The notes under the pieces are model-generated. The model did no database searches. It was not told the DNA's origin and saw only the letters and a list, made by a program, of their open reading frames with translations. A stretch of 48,376 nucleotides of DNA, taken from Condylostoma magnum. Its lineage: Eukaryota; Ciliophora; Heterotrichea; Heterotrichida; Condylostomatidae. A program made the position numbers and the translations under genes. Below are positions 13,457 to 25,767 of this stretch, one piece after another. Each line of letters begins with the position of its first letter. The first letter of the stretch is position 1. The stretch covers positions 1-48,376 of the forward strand of contig CAKKTI010000132.1 in the NCBI GenBank assembly GCA_920105805.1, written 5' to 3'.

Positions 13457-14947
13457 CTAAATAGTCCATAAAGCTACTTCATGATCATCTTTCATATTAT
13501 AACCAGGACCTTCTCCAGATACTACAAATCCACAATTATTTGAAATAGCTACTGATGTTACTTAATCATCATGTCATTCTATTGATTTGTTTTAGGATGG
13601 ATTTTATATGTTTCAAATAATAATATTATTATCTCAAGACCTAGATACTATGAATTGATCATCCTTTAAAATAGCTACTGATAATACCTCGCCATCATGC
13701 CACCCTATTAATCTGTCTTAAGATGGATCTTATATGTTTCAAAGCATAACAGTCTAATCTTCAGATCCAGATACTATAAATTGATTATCCTTTGAAATAG
13801 CTACTGATGATACTTGACTGTCATGCCATCCTATTAATTCGTTTTAGGATGGGTCTTATATGTTTCAAAGCATAACAGTAGTGTCCCTAGATCCAGATAC
13901 TACAAATTAGCAATTATTTGAAATAGCTACTGATGTTACCTCATCATCATGTCATCCTATTTATTCTTTTAAGAATGAATTTTATAAGTCTCAAATAATA
14001 ATAATATTAGTATTAGTAGATCCAAATACCACAAATTCACAATCATTTGAAATAGCTATTGATGTTACCTCACTATCATGTCTTCATATTAATCTGTTTT
14101 TTAATGCATCTTATAAGTTTCAAAGCATAATAGTATTATCATATTACCCAGATACTACATATTTATCATCATTTGAAATAGCTACTAATTATACTCCACT
14201 ATCATGTCTTCCTATTAATTTGTTTTATGATGGATTTTATAAGTTTCAAAGCTTAATTGCACCATCTTCAGATCCAGATACTACAAACTAATCATTCTTG
14301 GAAACAGCTACTGATGTTATCACATTATAATGTGTTCCTATAATTCCCGTTCTAATTCCTTTCGTTTTAGTTCAATCAAATCCTTTTCTCTTTAATTCTA
14401 GCTATCTTACTAGGTATTTGATATACTCTCCTGCTTTTGAAATTCCTCTACGGTGATTCCTTTTATGGGCTTTGATTAACCATTCAAACACCTTCTTTGC
14501 TTGTACTAGTGGATCAGTCTCAATGAATAAGAGTTATCATGATATCTCTCCATAGCTATTGATTTTTATACCATGTAGTTGATTTATTTGCTAGAGTACT
14601 CGATTAGCTTATTTAGGGCATTTAACGAGTTGGTCTAGGTTCCCAAGATGCTCTGGTTATATTCTATTAGAGTTGATGAGGTCCTCCACGAATTGATTTA
14701 TTGTTTTCTGAGACTGTAATGTGAATAGCCTTGTGATTTAAAGTGTTTTACAGAGAACTAAAGTTGGCCCGAATGATCTTATATTATTCTAAAAAGTTTG
14801 GAAAGATGCGTTAGTAAGTAGTTATCCCTTTAAGCATTTCTAAACCTCAATCCTACCTGGTCATCCTCTCTAGCGTTGAGACATTAAACAGATTGAAGTA
14901 AAATCTGTACCTTGGATCAGAGCATTGACAATTGGTTAGATGTCCAT
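13457..14947 (-). CDS. Seven-blade WD40 protein with unknown N-terminal helical domain
   Basis: 496 residues from ATG at 14947 to the TAG just after the last blade (ALWTI). Residues 1-190 form the same helical domain as the genes at 22902-24371, 41683-43926 and 46804-48246 (shared features: M-[DE]-x-x-[IC]-x-[PL]-I-V start, LKGQ, GEIS-W-QLLFI, QLEL). Then come seven WD40 blades (HDSQVSSVAIS, FIVSGSEDQTVMLWNI). Blade tryptophans are almost all TGA: IKL-TGA-NL, IML-TGA-NL, VML-TGA-NI twice, III-TGA-NI, and Trp before His-Asp. TAG/TAA supply Gln throughout. Unlike its relatives the blades have diverged from each other, so this is the oldest array of the family here. WD40 propellers bind proteins; the partner is unknown. 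The TAG end is inferred; the frame stays open further. Confidence 0.85.
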
Positions 14948-15011
14948 TGTTATATAAGATAATAAGTAAATTGCAAAGCAGAGGAGAAAGATAATAGAAT
15001 GTATTAATTTG

Positions 15012-15155
15012 ACTCCTATTTAGATTAATCAAATTTGTTTAAGGATATATTAAGTATTTTAATTGCAAAATATTGTAAAATCCTTGCCTCTTTGCATTTA
15101 AGAAGATGTATTAAAATTTCGATCAGATTTTTAGAGAAATATTAGAATTTTATTT
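15012..15155. repeat. Copy 1 of a dispersed flank repeat near WD40-family genes
   Basis: Lies just upstream of the WD40 gene. Its best part, around 15121-15143 (cagatttttagagaaatatt), is identical to 25381-25400, which sits upstream of the WD40 relic; weaker similarity extends towards the gene. It shows that copies of the family were duplicated together with their 5' flanks. Confidence 0.45.
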
Positions 15156-16093
15156 GGGAAATTTACTATCTTAGCGTCTTATTATATACTGTTTAAGATT
15201 TTACTATTGCCTAAATATATTCTGAGTATATAAATATTAAAAGATGAAATTTTGTTGAAGTAGTATTTATTTCAACAGCTTGCATTATAAATTAGGACTA
15301 TGATAATTTATCCTAACATAATTTATAATACCTATATTTACTTAAAATATTAGTTTAGCTATAATTAGAAGCCTTAAACCCTAAGAAAGATTGAGGGAAT
15401 ATGCTTCAGTAAGTTTAAATTATAATATGCTACTTAGGTTGGAAAGCATATTATTTCTACTAAATAAGTTAAATCTATATTCAACATTACCTTATGTTCA
15501 ACGAATCGTAAATATTGATAAAACAATATAAGAGATAGATTATCTGTGTTGTCTTGTGACTTTATAAAGGATGAGAATAGTCTTTCATTATACAAAATAG
15601 GCACTATGTGCCTCATCCCTTGAAAAGTTCACATTGATTTACTAAAGCTAGTTTAAACGATACTTATTATTTCAAACATCCCTTTCTTCTAGTTTGAATA
15701 ATTAACTTGCTATTAAAATGATTACAGAGATATTTTAGAGGATCAATGTATAGTGACTGGATAAGTATAATCATATAGAAATTGAAACTTTGTATTATAG
15801 TTACCCTATTTGTAAAAATTATCATTAACTGTACGAAGTAACTGAAGAGTTAAAGAATAAGATTACTCTAATGAGTTGCTGGAGTACCAACTAATATTAA
15901 TAATGCTAAAACTCCTAGAGCAGAACTACCAGATGAATGCTCACAAAATTTAAGGCTTACAAAGGCAAAAGATGATTAAAATTGTTATACATTAGCATTG
16001 TAAACGAATAATTTGCCATATCTCTGATGGCTGCTTTGATCTATCTGCTAATTTTGGAGCTCTGCAAGCACAAAAAGCCACTTTAACTGAGTA

Positions 16094-16445
16094 TAATGTC
16101 ACATTCACATCCCAAGCGAACATTACATCAACGGTAAGCAGTATGATATGAGCTAGAGAGTTCATGGAATTTGCTGTATGTGTAAGAAGGAGACAAGGAT
16201 GACTTTTTATAAACCATACTCGATAGTTAAACTGAGACTAAGCAATTGGTTTAAAGAAGTGTTTGGAGATGGGAATTTGATTAACTATTTAGGCTCCTGA
16301 ATACTAAGAAACGATACCATGGGCTATTTTTGGAGATATACAAGAAGCCAATACTGAGCAAATAACCTTCTTCAACGATTTGTGGAGGAATGATTAAAAT
16401 TACGCTGGAGGTAATAATAGTACTATGAAGAAAGCAGTCTCATTA
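16094..16445 (+). pseudogene. Alpha carbonic anhydrase relic, three frames
   Basis: Three adjacent blocks match successive parts of alpha carbonic anhydrase but lie in three frames. Block 1 (16094-16153) reads CHIHIPSEHYINGKQYDMS, with the H-x-H zinc-ligand pair and the SEH...GK-x-YD motif. Block 2 (16186-16227) reads EGDKDDFLQTILDS, like the segment after the LAVLG strand. Block 3 (16281-16440) reads LTIQAPEYQETIPWAIFGD and then EQITFFNDLW...GNN, like the SLTTPPC-E-V-W...EQ...F...NN C-terminus, but with the usual PPC loop changed to APEY. The third zinc histidine is not evident and the N-terminal quarter is not recognisable. Family membership is clear; I infer a decayed gene. Introns are a less likely explanation, since the loop change also argues for decay. 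Confidence 0.65.
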
Positions 16446-16972
16446 CATTTGTAATAGTTCTTCTATTTTAGCAAGATAGATTGAAAATGGCTTTAACCCA
16501 ATTAAATATAAGCTTCTATAAATATATCACAGCACTCCTATATACAATCTCAAATATACAAAGCTAGTACATCTTTTGCAAAGACATGTAAAAATACAGC
16601 CTAATTGCATAGATCCTTAAGACCGTCCTATAAATTGAATTTCATTGACTGAGAAGACGAGAAGCAGTAATAGACCATGCACTCATATGTAAATTAAAAT
16701 CAGCAAATAACCAACAATACGAGGAAAACCCTTACATCGATGCTCCTTTTTCAGAATTAGGGAATTACTAGAATCTTTTAGTCAATTTGAAGACTTAAAT
16801 AGACTTACAAAGTAATAATTTGCCAATTTACCTTGTTATATAGGACCGCCTGAGTAAGACTATCATGTAATCATATTTTCACGAAGACTGCATAATAAAG
16901 TGGCTAAAAATGAGAATTGAGTAAGTTTTAGCAGTTGTCCTAATTGTAGGAAGAAGCTTAGAAGGAATTTTA

Positions 16973-19900
16973 TTACTCATATTTGCTAAACACTGTTTTG
17001 TTCTTGTATGCTATCTCAGACGTAACAAACTCTAGCATTTTTATCTCGTTTATTGTATATTGCTCAAATCTTATCATTAGGTTTCTTATGACAATTATCA
17101 TAAACAGTAATGAACTACCTATTATATACGCAATTCCATAGTAATTCGAATTGATTATATCAGTTAATAAAAACTCTGCATTTTTCTGATATTCGTTTTG
17201 AGACTCATTTAAGCAGATTTACAAGTTAGTAGTGAAATCATACAGGTTTTATAGTTATTCGATTGTAGGCTGTTCCTGTGAAAGATTATTCGCATCGTAA
17301 ATGAAATCAAACAGAGCCGGACTTAGGCCTTTACTGGTTTATTCGTAATCAGAGCACTTCTCGTATAAAATTTTAAATTGCTTTGCTGACATTTCAATAT
17401 TTTGCAAATTTAGCTCTGGGTTCTCATTTTTTAACGATCTTTAATAGTACAGCAAGTCGTCTGATATTGCTTACAACATATATTGAGATTTAGTAACCTC
17501 CACGAAATCTAGAATAATGTCCTACCTCCCCAAATCAATTTTATCCAAGTACGTCTCCACTGTCCAGAAGTTTATCAAACTTACTAAAGATTTCCGATAC
17601 TCTGACCAATTTAAGTAACTAGGCTGGTATGTCAAAATTTACTAAATACTTACAGCTTCTGCGTTTAGATTAAGTGCAGAGGAAATTCCTACTGCTATGT
17701 AAAATAAAGTCAAACTAATAATTAGAACGTAATATGAAGTTTGTCTTGTATATTTAGTGTCCTTATTTCCCCCGAATTGAATCTAATTTATGTCATATTC
17801 TAATTCATCTACTAGGTGATCTTTAGAGGTTTTTTTGATAGACATTGCTATATTTAAAGGCCAGCTCGTTATAAACCTTCAGAAATGTTTTCTTTTTCTG
17901 TCTAAAATCAAAAATAAAAGTACTAGTAAGAGGCTTTAGATTACACTTATCAAAATAATAATGGTAATACCAAAGTATTTAAGAGTCTGTATTTGAGAAC
18001 TCAGATTTTCAGAAGCATCATCTACAAATTAAGTAAGTGTTATATTCAAGCAGCGGAGCACATTAACAGGTGCGTTTTTGTATACATTCATAAAGCTCTG
18101 GCTTTGAGTGTTCACCTCTTAAATTGGCAAATGGCTTAGATTTTCAGTATTCTTTTGCACTTAGTCCATTATCTAGTGTAAATTTGCTTTATATTTGGTG
18201 AAATTGTCGATTTCATATTCATACCACGAGAAAATAGGTTCTCTCAGCTTATTTTAGATAAACTCATTGTTTTAGTTATCAATAAGTTCCCGTAAGTCAC
18301 TTCCAAACTCCCTAAAACTGCTATTTACCTGCCTTAAACAGTCTCTTAACGAATCTTAAGGCTGCATTTCTAATCCATAATTTATTAAAAAGAGCTATTT
18401 ACTACAATATGCACCCAAGGATGCCTCAGATCTTAAGTTTCCATAGTCGTTAATAATAGTCATAATATCATTCAAATAATCATTTTGTCCTTTGAGTATA
18501 AAATTACAGATAATGCACACTATAAGGATTAGAAAGGTTGAAATGTAGATACTACGAAATGAGCTGGTTATTAATTTATGTATGAATTGCATATTAGTTC
18601 TTAAATGATAAGACATAAAATCAGAGCCTGACCGGGATGTATTGGAAGTAATCCCATACTTACTTACTTCAACATAATTATTACAGTTTGTAGTTGCGAT
18701 ATCATCTGAGTTAAGATTTGCAAAGGTTTGCTAAGTCTCCATTCTTACTGGATTATCTTATAATTAAAATTCCTCAAAACTAAGCTAATTAGGCAGTTGA
18801 TTAGAGTCTAGTATAAGGAATGGATGCTAGTACTTTGAGAATATTTTATAGTTTTTAGTGTATATGTAAGAGTACAAGGATGGATCATCACTAGATTGCT
18901 AATACCAGATTATCTTTTAGTCCTTAAACTCGTAATTATCAGGTAAGCAAAAGTAATCTTTATAATTAACCTAATAAGAGTCAATATCCAGATATTATTT
19001 GAATTTTTAAGTCATTTCTTAAATTATTCCAAAATTCTCCTCTAAAATAGCAAAATTAACATTTTACTTCTACTGCATTGTTACCATTATTAGCAAATTT
19101 CCAGTTCTACGTTCATTGACCAACTTGATTTTGCACTCCATCATAATTGGGTTATCTGAACTATCCTTTATTATTATAGTATGAATCTTATAGTAAAACT
19201 TTTCAGGTAATGATGCAATTTTGTTGTTTTAGTAAAAAAATGATTGCTTATCAGATATTGCACTAGGTACTAAGATCTTAAATGAATTTCCTATTAAATC
19301 CTACTTGCTATAACCATAAGCCTCTTCATTCATGCATTGCAAAATTTCTCCCTAGTTCTACTTTTCAGCTGATAAAATAATCACAAAAGAGCTAGGATTA
19401 TAAAAACTGAGTTTCATTTCTCTACTTAGTGATTACTAGTACTAAAGACGTAAATTATTACATAGAACTAAGTACTTATTCTGCTTTTAAACCAATCCTA
19501 AGGCCCCATAAATTCTAGCAATGCATAATAAACAGTAAATGTTTTTCCTAATGCTTGACTGAACTTGCCTTTTAAAATACCTGAAGTCCTAGAATGTGCT
19601 TTAAAGCTTATTCTATAGTAAAGAGATTCGTTTGGTTTGCTTATGATGCACTGATAATTCTGAGAACAGTTCAAAATGAGTGATGGATAACACCCTCTCG
19701 AATTTTGCAAATTGCTTTATAAAGGATACTGAGCGTACAAAGTCTATCACTTCTAGCTCCTATGGATTCCTTTTTAAAAAGTCCTTTATTAAATAGAAAG
19801 CATAGCCTATTTCGACATTGTCATAAAAGGTTGAAGTGTGATTGAATAAATAGGAAATTAGATACTTAGTTGTATTGATGTTGTTTTTGCCATACTAGTA

Positions 19901-21058
19901 GTACAACTTTCAGAAATTGAACTTATTCCTAAGCTAATTTCCTTATTACCTCTACAAGTCATTTTCAAGTTTCTACAGTTTATTGTTCTATTAATCAAAA
20001 TAACTGTGTTAGTTGGGATTTTAGCTCATTTTGAAAAGTTTTATGTATATTTTCGGGGTTCCCAAGAGCTTGAAAAGCTAAGTACTTCCATACTTCTGCC
20101 TTATTATTATAAAGACTAAAGCACTAGTCAGCACAAATACCGTAGTGGCTGCAATTTCATTGATTGAAAACAAAACTCTGAGCATTAAGGCAGCCGTGTA
20201 CATTGTAAAAACAACGCCTAAGAAAACTTCGAGCAAGTTTAACTGCTTTTGATAGTAAAACATGTACTTAAGAGGCATTAGAACTTAAAATATTGCACAA
20301 GCTCCCATTATTATTATCATTACAATGCCGTGCTGGTTAAACCGTATTAGTTATAAACTTATAATCATAAAAAACTTCAGTAATTCTAGCTTAAGTCTAA
20401 TTTCAGGGGACGAAGAACTTATATAAGATCCTCGCTTATAAAATGTGCAAAGACAGAATTTATCCATTAGTGAAAAAATGGTAATTATAAGCATACAAAG
20501 GCAACTTAATGCCACATAAGCATCACTCTTCAAAGCAGTATCACAATCTTGATGATACCAGCAGCCAATCTAATAGCTGTAAAAATGTATACTAGGAATA
20601 TACAGAATTTGCAAAAAGCTATAAGAAGCTATCTAGTCAACCAGCATAATAATATTTAAGTGCTTTTTACGCCTTTACTTAAACATAAATTAAGCCTTTT
20701 TCGACAAAAACTGGTAAATATTAATGGCTACTCTTAGTACAAGGAAACTTAAATAAATGCCAGAAATCACAAAGTAAAATTCTAGCATATCGATTTAGTA
20801 GTACACTAAGAGTAGATAAGGCTTTCCAATGTAATTTACCACTAGCATTAGTTATTCGAATAAAGGCGCCCTTCATCTTAGCTCTCCTGGGTCATTTAAA
20901 GGAAATAGTACTGAGAATATTTGGACTACAACCATTACAGAGTAGAATATAGTGAAATGCTTGGAACTTGTGCTTTTGATACTACGACGGAGGCGATAGT
21001 AAAGGGCTATTTAACTTTTAAATTACTGTAGTATGCCATGAGGCTGTGCTTAGTTCAT
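16973..21058 (-). CDS. Tmc-like multi-pass protein with PAS-type domain
   Basis: One intronless frame of 1362 codons. The N-terminal 430 residues hold about ten membrane helices and the motif PGELRW-RAPLFEQL with Trp from TGA, as in the ciliate family annotated as tiny-macrocysts (TmcB) proteins. A soluble region follows (QTKRISLLQNKLQ); near residues 545-660 a PAS-type fold is suggested (SSFVIILS, NEEAYGYSK, IGNSFKILVPS). The last third has further membrane helices near residues 820-850 and 1020-1340. I chose the tandem TAA-TAA at 16973; the first TGA in frame is at 16871. Such proteins are thought to act in membrane sensing, but the function in ciliates is not known. The PAS call is from pattern only. 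Confidence 0.75.
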
Positions 21059-22901
21059 TTTTATAATCATTTAATAGCTGTATAAAAATGGGAAATAAAC
21101 CAATGCTTAATAAAATGATATGTAGGGAGAAGGGTGTAAGATATGTAAGCTTTAAGGATTACTAACTTTTCCTTTGGAGAAATGCAATGCCCAAAGTTAG
21201 ATGAGAATAATGAAGAAGCCTATCATTTAGATTAGTTACTGAAAGATCTGGTTAATCAATACAGTATCGAAAGCATATAATATAGAATCTTCATAAACTT
21301 ATTTAATTATATCCTTTACCAAATAAGATTAATCAATAATATAGTTTTTAAGTCTTGATTATTTCTAATATAATAGATTAAACGAGACTAATGTAATGAT
21401 AAATGAAATGTTAAATGCAGATAATAGGAAAATAGTTTATCAATCTTTTAACTGAAGGTAAAAATTGAGAGTATATAACTGCTACATGATCTTAAATCTA
21501 AATTATTAGCCAACTTCTGTTTAGGCTTTTTTGAAATAAAAGTGTTTTTAACAAATTATTGTAAAATAAAAGGTTAAATCCATAATATATTGAAAGTGTT
21601 ATTTAAACTGGTGTTAATTATATTTATAATGATTTATAGAAATTTATTATGCTACAAGGACAAATTGATATATTTTAAAAATAAAAGAAAGTAATAAGCA
21701 TATACAAAAATTAGTACTTTTAAAAGCTATGAAAACACGCAAATAGTAAATTTAAGCTCGTTAGTAAAGGTTAAACGGGAATTTTTATAAATTAGTATAA
21801 AATTTTCCCAAGTAACAGTCAATTCTTATACTCTGATTTTAATAAAACGTAAATTAAGGAGAAATGCTAAGGTAAAAAATACACTATTTTTTATTTTAAC
21901 CAAGACAAATGAGATAAATTATTGAAAAATCTAGCCTTTAAGAAATTTAACCAAACAACGAAATCTGGGTATCAAATTAGTTTCTATAGTTATATATCAA
22001 GGCAATGCTTTTATAAATGAAACCTAAGAATTATAACGATTTAAGATTCTAAAGATTTATTATGTTATCAAAATTTTGAGAATAGTAAATTATTACTTAT
22101 CGATAATTTAGTATAATAAGATATAATCAAAACTAAAGAAAGGAAATTTCTAAATAGTTTTCATTTGATTTCTAATTATAAATCTAAAAATAAACAATTT
22201 TGTTCAAGCCTTTACAATGATAATTTTATACTTAAGAGATACTATTAAAGTAATTATGATCTTAATAATGTTTAAATGTATTTTGCTTGATTTGCGTTGA
22301 TTTTATTGGTATTTATATCAATATAATTAAATTTGTTTATTTGGAAGATGCATTAAATCTTTGAAATAGCCAAAATATATGAAATTTGTTTGGGTTAAGT
22401 TTTCCCTTTACATTTTAGAGGAGGTATGCATGTTCTGGTCAGGATTTTATTAATAAATCGATATTCCATAATTATTTCCCTTTATTCACATATATCTCAT
22501 GGTTTTGTATATAAATCATAGCTAGTATCATTATTCTATTAAGCCAAAGGAATTATTAGTTTGTTAAACTATATAATATTTAGCTAATACTAATCATATT
22601 AAGTTTTATTCATATACTTAGTAAAGGAATTCCTTAGACTATTCTTAGCATTTTATTGCAAGTGTTTATATTTAGCTTTAATACAGTCTTAAGATCTCTG
22701 TAAGAATTTAATCAACTCCTAATTCTTATTAAAGATCTATTTTCTACTTATTTAATTATTACATCTACACTGATAACCATCAACAAATCATATTTACAAC
22801 TTGCTATATTAAGAGTCATATAGCTTGGATCAAAATAATATAAGCAAGAAAAGATTACCGTATTGTGTGGAACTTAAGATTATATTGCAAAACTTATCTA
22901 A
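21059..22901. other. AT-rich intergenic region
   Basis: About 1.8 kb of very AT-rich DNA between the Tmc-like gene and the second WD40 gene. I see no gene. It contains one copy of the dispersed flank repeat at 22268-22400. Confidence 0.5.
22268..22400. repeat. Copy 3 of the dispersed flank repeat
   Basis: Shares near-identical blocks with 25267-25350, including ttgcttgatttgcgtt and atgcatta-a-tctttgaaatagcc. Here it lies downstream of the WD40 gene at 22902-24371 instead of upstream, with an extra roughly 40-base insert between the two blocks. Confidence 0.6.
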
Positions 22902-24371
22902 CTAAATTTCCCATACTCTTACTTTATTATCCCCTCCGCCAGATACTATTAATTATTCACTTCTTGAAATGCAAACTGAGTATACACTTTAAAATGATAA
23001 TACGTTTTAATTCTATTGGTCAATGATTCTGTTTCTGGATGGATTTTATAAGTGCCATACTCTTAATTAATTATCATCTCCACCAGATACTACTATTTAC
23101 TCACTTCTTGAAATGAAAACTGATTCTATATCATCATCATGTTCTCCAATGGTTCTGTTACTGGATGGGTCTTATAAGCCCCATACTCTTACTTTCTTAT
23201 CCTTTCCGCAAGATACTACTATTTCTTCACTTCTTGAAATACAGACTGATTCTACACTTCTATCATGTTGTCCAATGATTCTGTTTCTGGATGGGTTTTA
23301 TAAGTCCCAAACTTTCACTTTATTATCACCTCCCCCAGATACTACTATTTATTCACTTCTTGAAATGCAGACTGATTATACACTATCATCATGTTCCCCG
23401 ATGATTCTATTTCTAGATGGGTCTTATAAGTCCCATACTCTTACTTTCTTATCCTTTCCGCAAGATACTACTATTTATTCACTTCTTGAAATACAGACTG
23501 ACGCTACACTTCTATCATGTTGTCCAATGATTCTGTTTCTGGATGGGTTTTATAGGTCCCATATTTTCACTTTATTATCATTTCCACCAGATACCACTAT
23601 TTATTCACTTCTTGAAATGCAGACTGAGTCTACACTAGAATTATGTTGACCAATGGTTCTGGTATTGGATGGGTTTTATAAGTCCCATACTCTTACTTTC
23701 TTATCCCATCCACCAGACACTACCATTAGCTCACTTCTTGAAATGCAGACTGAGTATACCCAAGAATCATGTTGACCAATGATTCCTTGTTTTCCCTTTC
23801 GTTCCTTTTATTAGAATTACTTTTGCTATAATTCTAGCTGTCTTGCTTAGTATTGAATATATTCTCCAATTTTCTCTACAGCTCTTATTGAATTAGCTCT
23901 TTAACACCTCATTATCTATTCTAAAATTCTACTAACTTGTTCTCTCTGATCTGTTTGGATAAAAAGAAGTTACTATAATATTTCTCTAAATGTTTTAAGC
24001 CTTAGTCTGATTAAATCATTAGGATTTACCTTTTATATGATATCTTTAGCTTAATTACTTGATTTAACCAAAGCATCTAAACATTTCAGATATTCGGCTT
24101 TAATATCATTCTCCCTTAAAAATTCATTCATTAAAGTGACTATCATAGGCTAGCAAGTAATTTTGAACAGGTGGCAAATTTAGATGGCTCTTTGGAGCTT
24201 TATGACTGGATCAGCTGTTTCTATATTTTTCCATAGAGCTCTTAAGTTGCCTTAAGTGAAGATGTCCCTGTTATAAGTCCATTTCATATTCTGCTGATTT
24301 GCTTGGCAGAATTATTAGAAATCGAAGCCAGCGACCAAGTTTCTGACGATTGGTTCAATACAGTTTGCCAT
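22902..24371 (-). CDS. WD40 protein of the same family, alternating blade array
   Basis: 489 residues from ATG at 24371 to TAG after the last blade (VRVWEI); if TAG is read as Gln the frame ends at TGA at 22830. The N-terminal 195 residues match the family domain (MANCIEPIVRNLVAG; FTQGNLRALW; REILQQLLFI; RQLELQQKQFQQ). Seven blades follow, each about 40 residues with the core QHDS...VCIS...VVSGG...VRVWDL. The blades fall in two alternating DNA types, so the array has a period of about 240 bases within the 120-base unit, a sign of block duplication. Tryptophans here are TGG, unlike the gene at 13457-14947. The frame is intact. Function unknown; a recognition role is inference from the homogenised repeats. 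Confidence 0.85.
22905..23765 (-). repeat. WD40-coding tandem array, 120-base units in 240-base pairs
   Basis: Seven units; the central ones alternate between a type with tcctttccgcaaga and a type with tcacctcccccaga or close variants. Alternate units resemble each other more than their neighbours. Confidence 0.8.
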
Positions 24372-24894
24372 TTTTTTATATAAAATTGCAAAGTCGATTA
24401 GATTGCACATACTTTAATATTTAGCTTCGGGTAGTATTATAAGTTAGATTATATAGAATTAATGTTATCTTGATAAAATTAGATAATGCTGTATTATGGG
24501 TACATCAATTTCCTAGGGTGATTATATATAGAAAGGGTAAGCAAAAATATTTCAAAAATCAGTAATGAACTGCGTGAATATTAATTTAGTGAAGAGCTAA
24601 GTTTGAAGGGACAATGACTTCCTGTATATTACTTGCTGTTTTTACAGTCTTCATTTTATACACTTAAATTGGTTGCTATTAAAGAGTCTTACATATTGCC
24701 CAGTATTGCTAAAATATAGTAGATCTCTTAAAAGCAAAGAGTTTTTCTTCTACAAAATGATGATTATCAAAAATACTTTAAGTTTTTTCACTTTATAATG
24801 ATTATTATCCAGTCATGCTGCTTTTAATGTACTAGATTGACAATACTCATTAAATAGCATATTTCTATAATTATAGCTATCTTTCTAGATATTA

Positions 24895-25229
24895 TCCTAT
24901 TTGTGAAATTCTTTTGATGTGTTTTTTTTAAGCCTTAGATCCTTTTCTTTGCTTGCGTTAATGGATTAGTCTCAATAAGCTACTATAATATCACTTCATA
25001 GTTGTTGATTCATGGGAATAATTTTGTAATTTGGAGTGTTTTCTAGAGAGCTTCAGTGCTATCGTATGATCTGATATTATAATATATAATTTGTAAGGAA
25101 GTATTAGTAAGTATTTGCTCCTTTAAAAGTTTATTGACTATGATCTCATTATTCTCTCTGTTTTTGGAACATATTGTAGATTGAAGGAAAATATGCACCT
25201 TGGATCAGAGTAATTGACTATATATCCAT
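24895..25229 (-). pseudogene. Relic of a WD40-family N-terminal domain
   Basis: Begins at 25229 with MDIQSITLIQGAYF, close to the MDIQPIVNALIQGTDF start of the gene at 13457-14947. The similarity resumes in a shifted frame (KLLKEQILTNTSLQ; QKTLQITKLFPW) and, after an internal deletion, as QQLIETNPLTQAKKRIQGL. It stops before any WD40 blade. It is therefore a truncated, frame-shifted copy of the older family member, preceded by the same 5' flank repeat. Confidence 0.7.
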
Positions 25230-25266
25230 TTTTTATAGGCTAAGCAGGTAAAGCAGAGGAGATAAT

Positions 25267-25405
25267 GAAATGTTTTTTGCTTGATTTGCGTTTATTTAGA
25301 GGATGCATTAAGTCTTTGAAATAGCCGAAACATAAGAAAATTATTAATGACTTGGGTAAGTTTTTGAGGAGAAGTTCTAGTCAGATTTTTAGAGAAATAT
25401 TAGTC
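25267..25405. repeat. Copy 2 of the dispersed flank repeat
   Basis: Links the other two copies: its left half matches 22268-22400 and its right end matches 15121-15143. It sits directly upstream of the WD40 relic. Confidence 0.6.
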
Positions 25406-25767
25406 TAGCTGTATTTCCACATCTCGATATACATATGAGAGCTTTTCAATAGAGATAAAAACTATAGAGAAGTGTTTACAAAATCCTCATACAGACAGTC
25501 AATCCCAAAATCTCTAACAGTTTTATAAATTCGTAAAATGACCTTAAATAGAGGTTACAACAGTAAAGCTTAGTGGGATAGATGCTCTCACTGAAACATA
25601 ACAATCTATTATCCAGAAAAAAGAATTAATGAAATTGTAATAATAAACCTCATACTAATTACTGCTTACTGTTAATCAATAATGATTACAATAGCTGAAA
25701 TACTTGTGAGTCTTAACTATAATAATTATAATATCGATCCATTCACCACTTAAATTTAAATATATTA

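Noticed and set aside
15434-15616. 60-codon minus-strand ORF
   Set aside because: No domain, no signal, AT-rich surroundings; chance ORF.
23113-23649. 178-codon standard-code ORF on the plus strand inside a WD40 array
   Set aside because: It is the antisense of the array; its repeats follow the WD40 unit, and the minus strand gives a proper WD40 protein.
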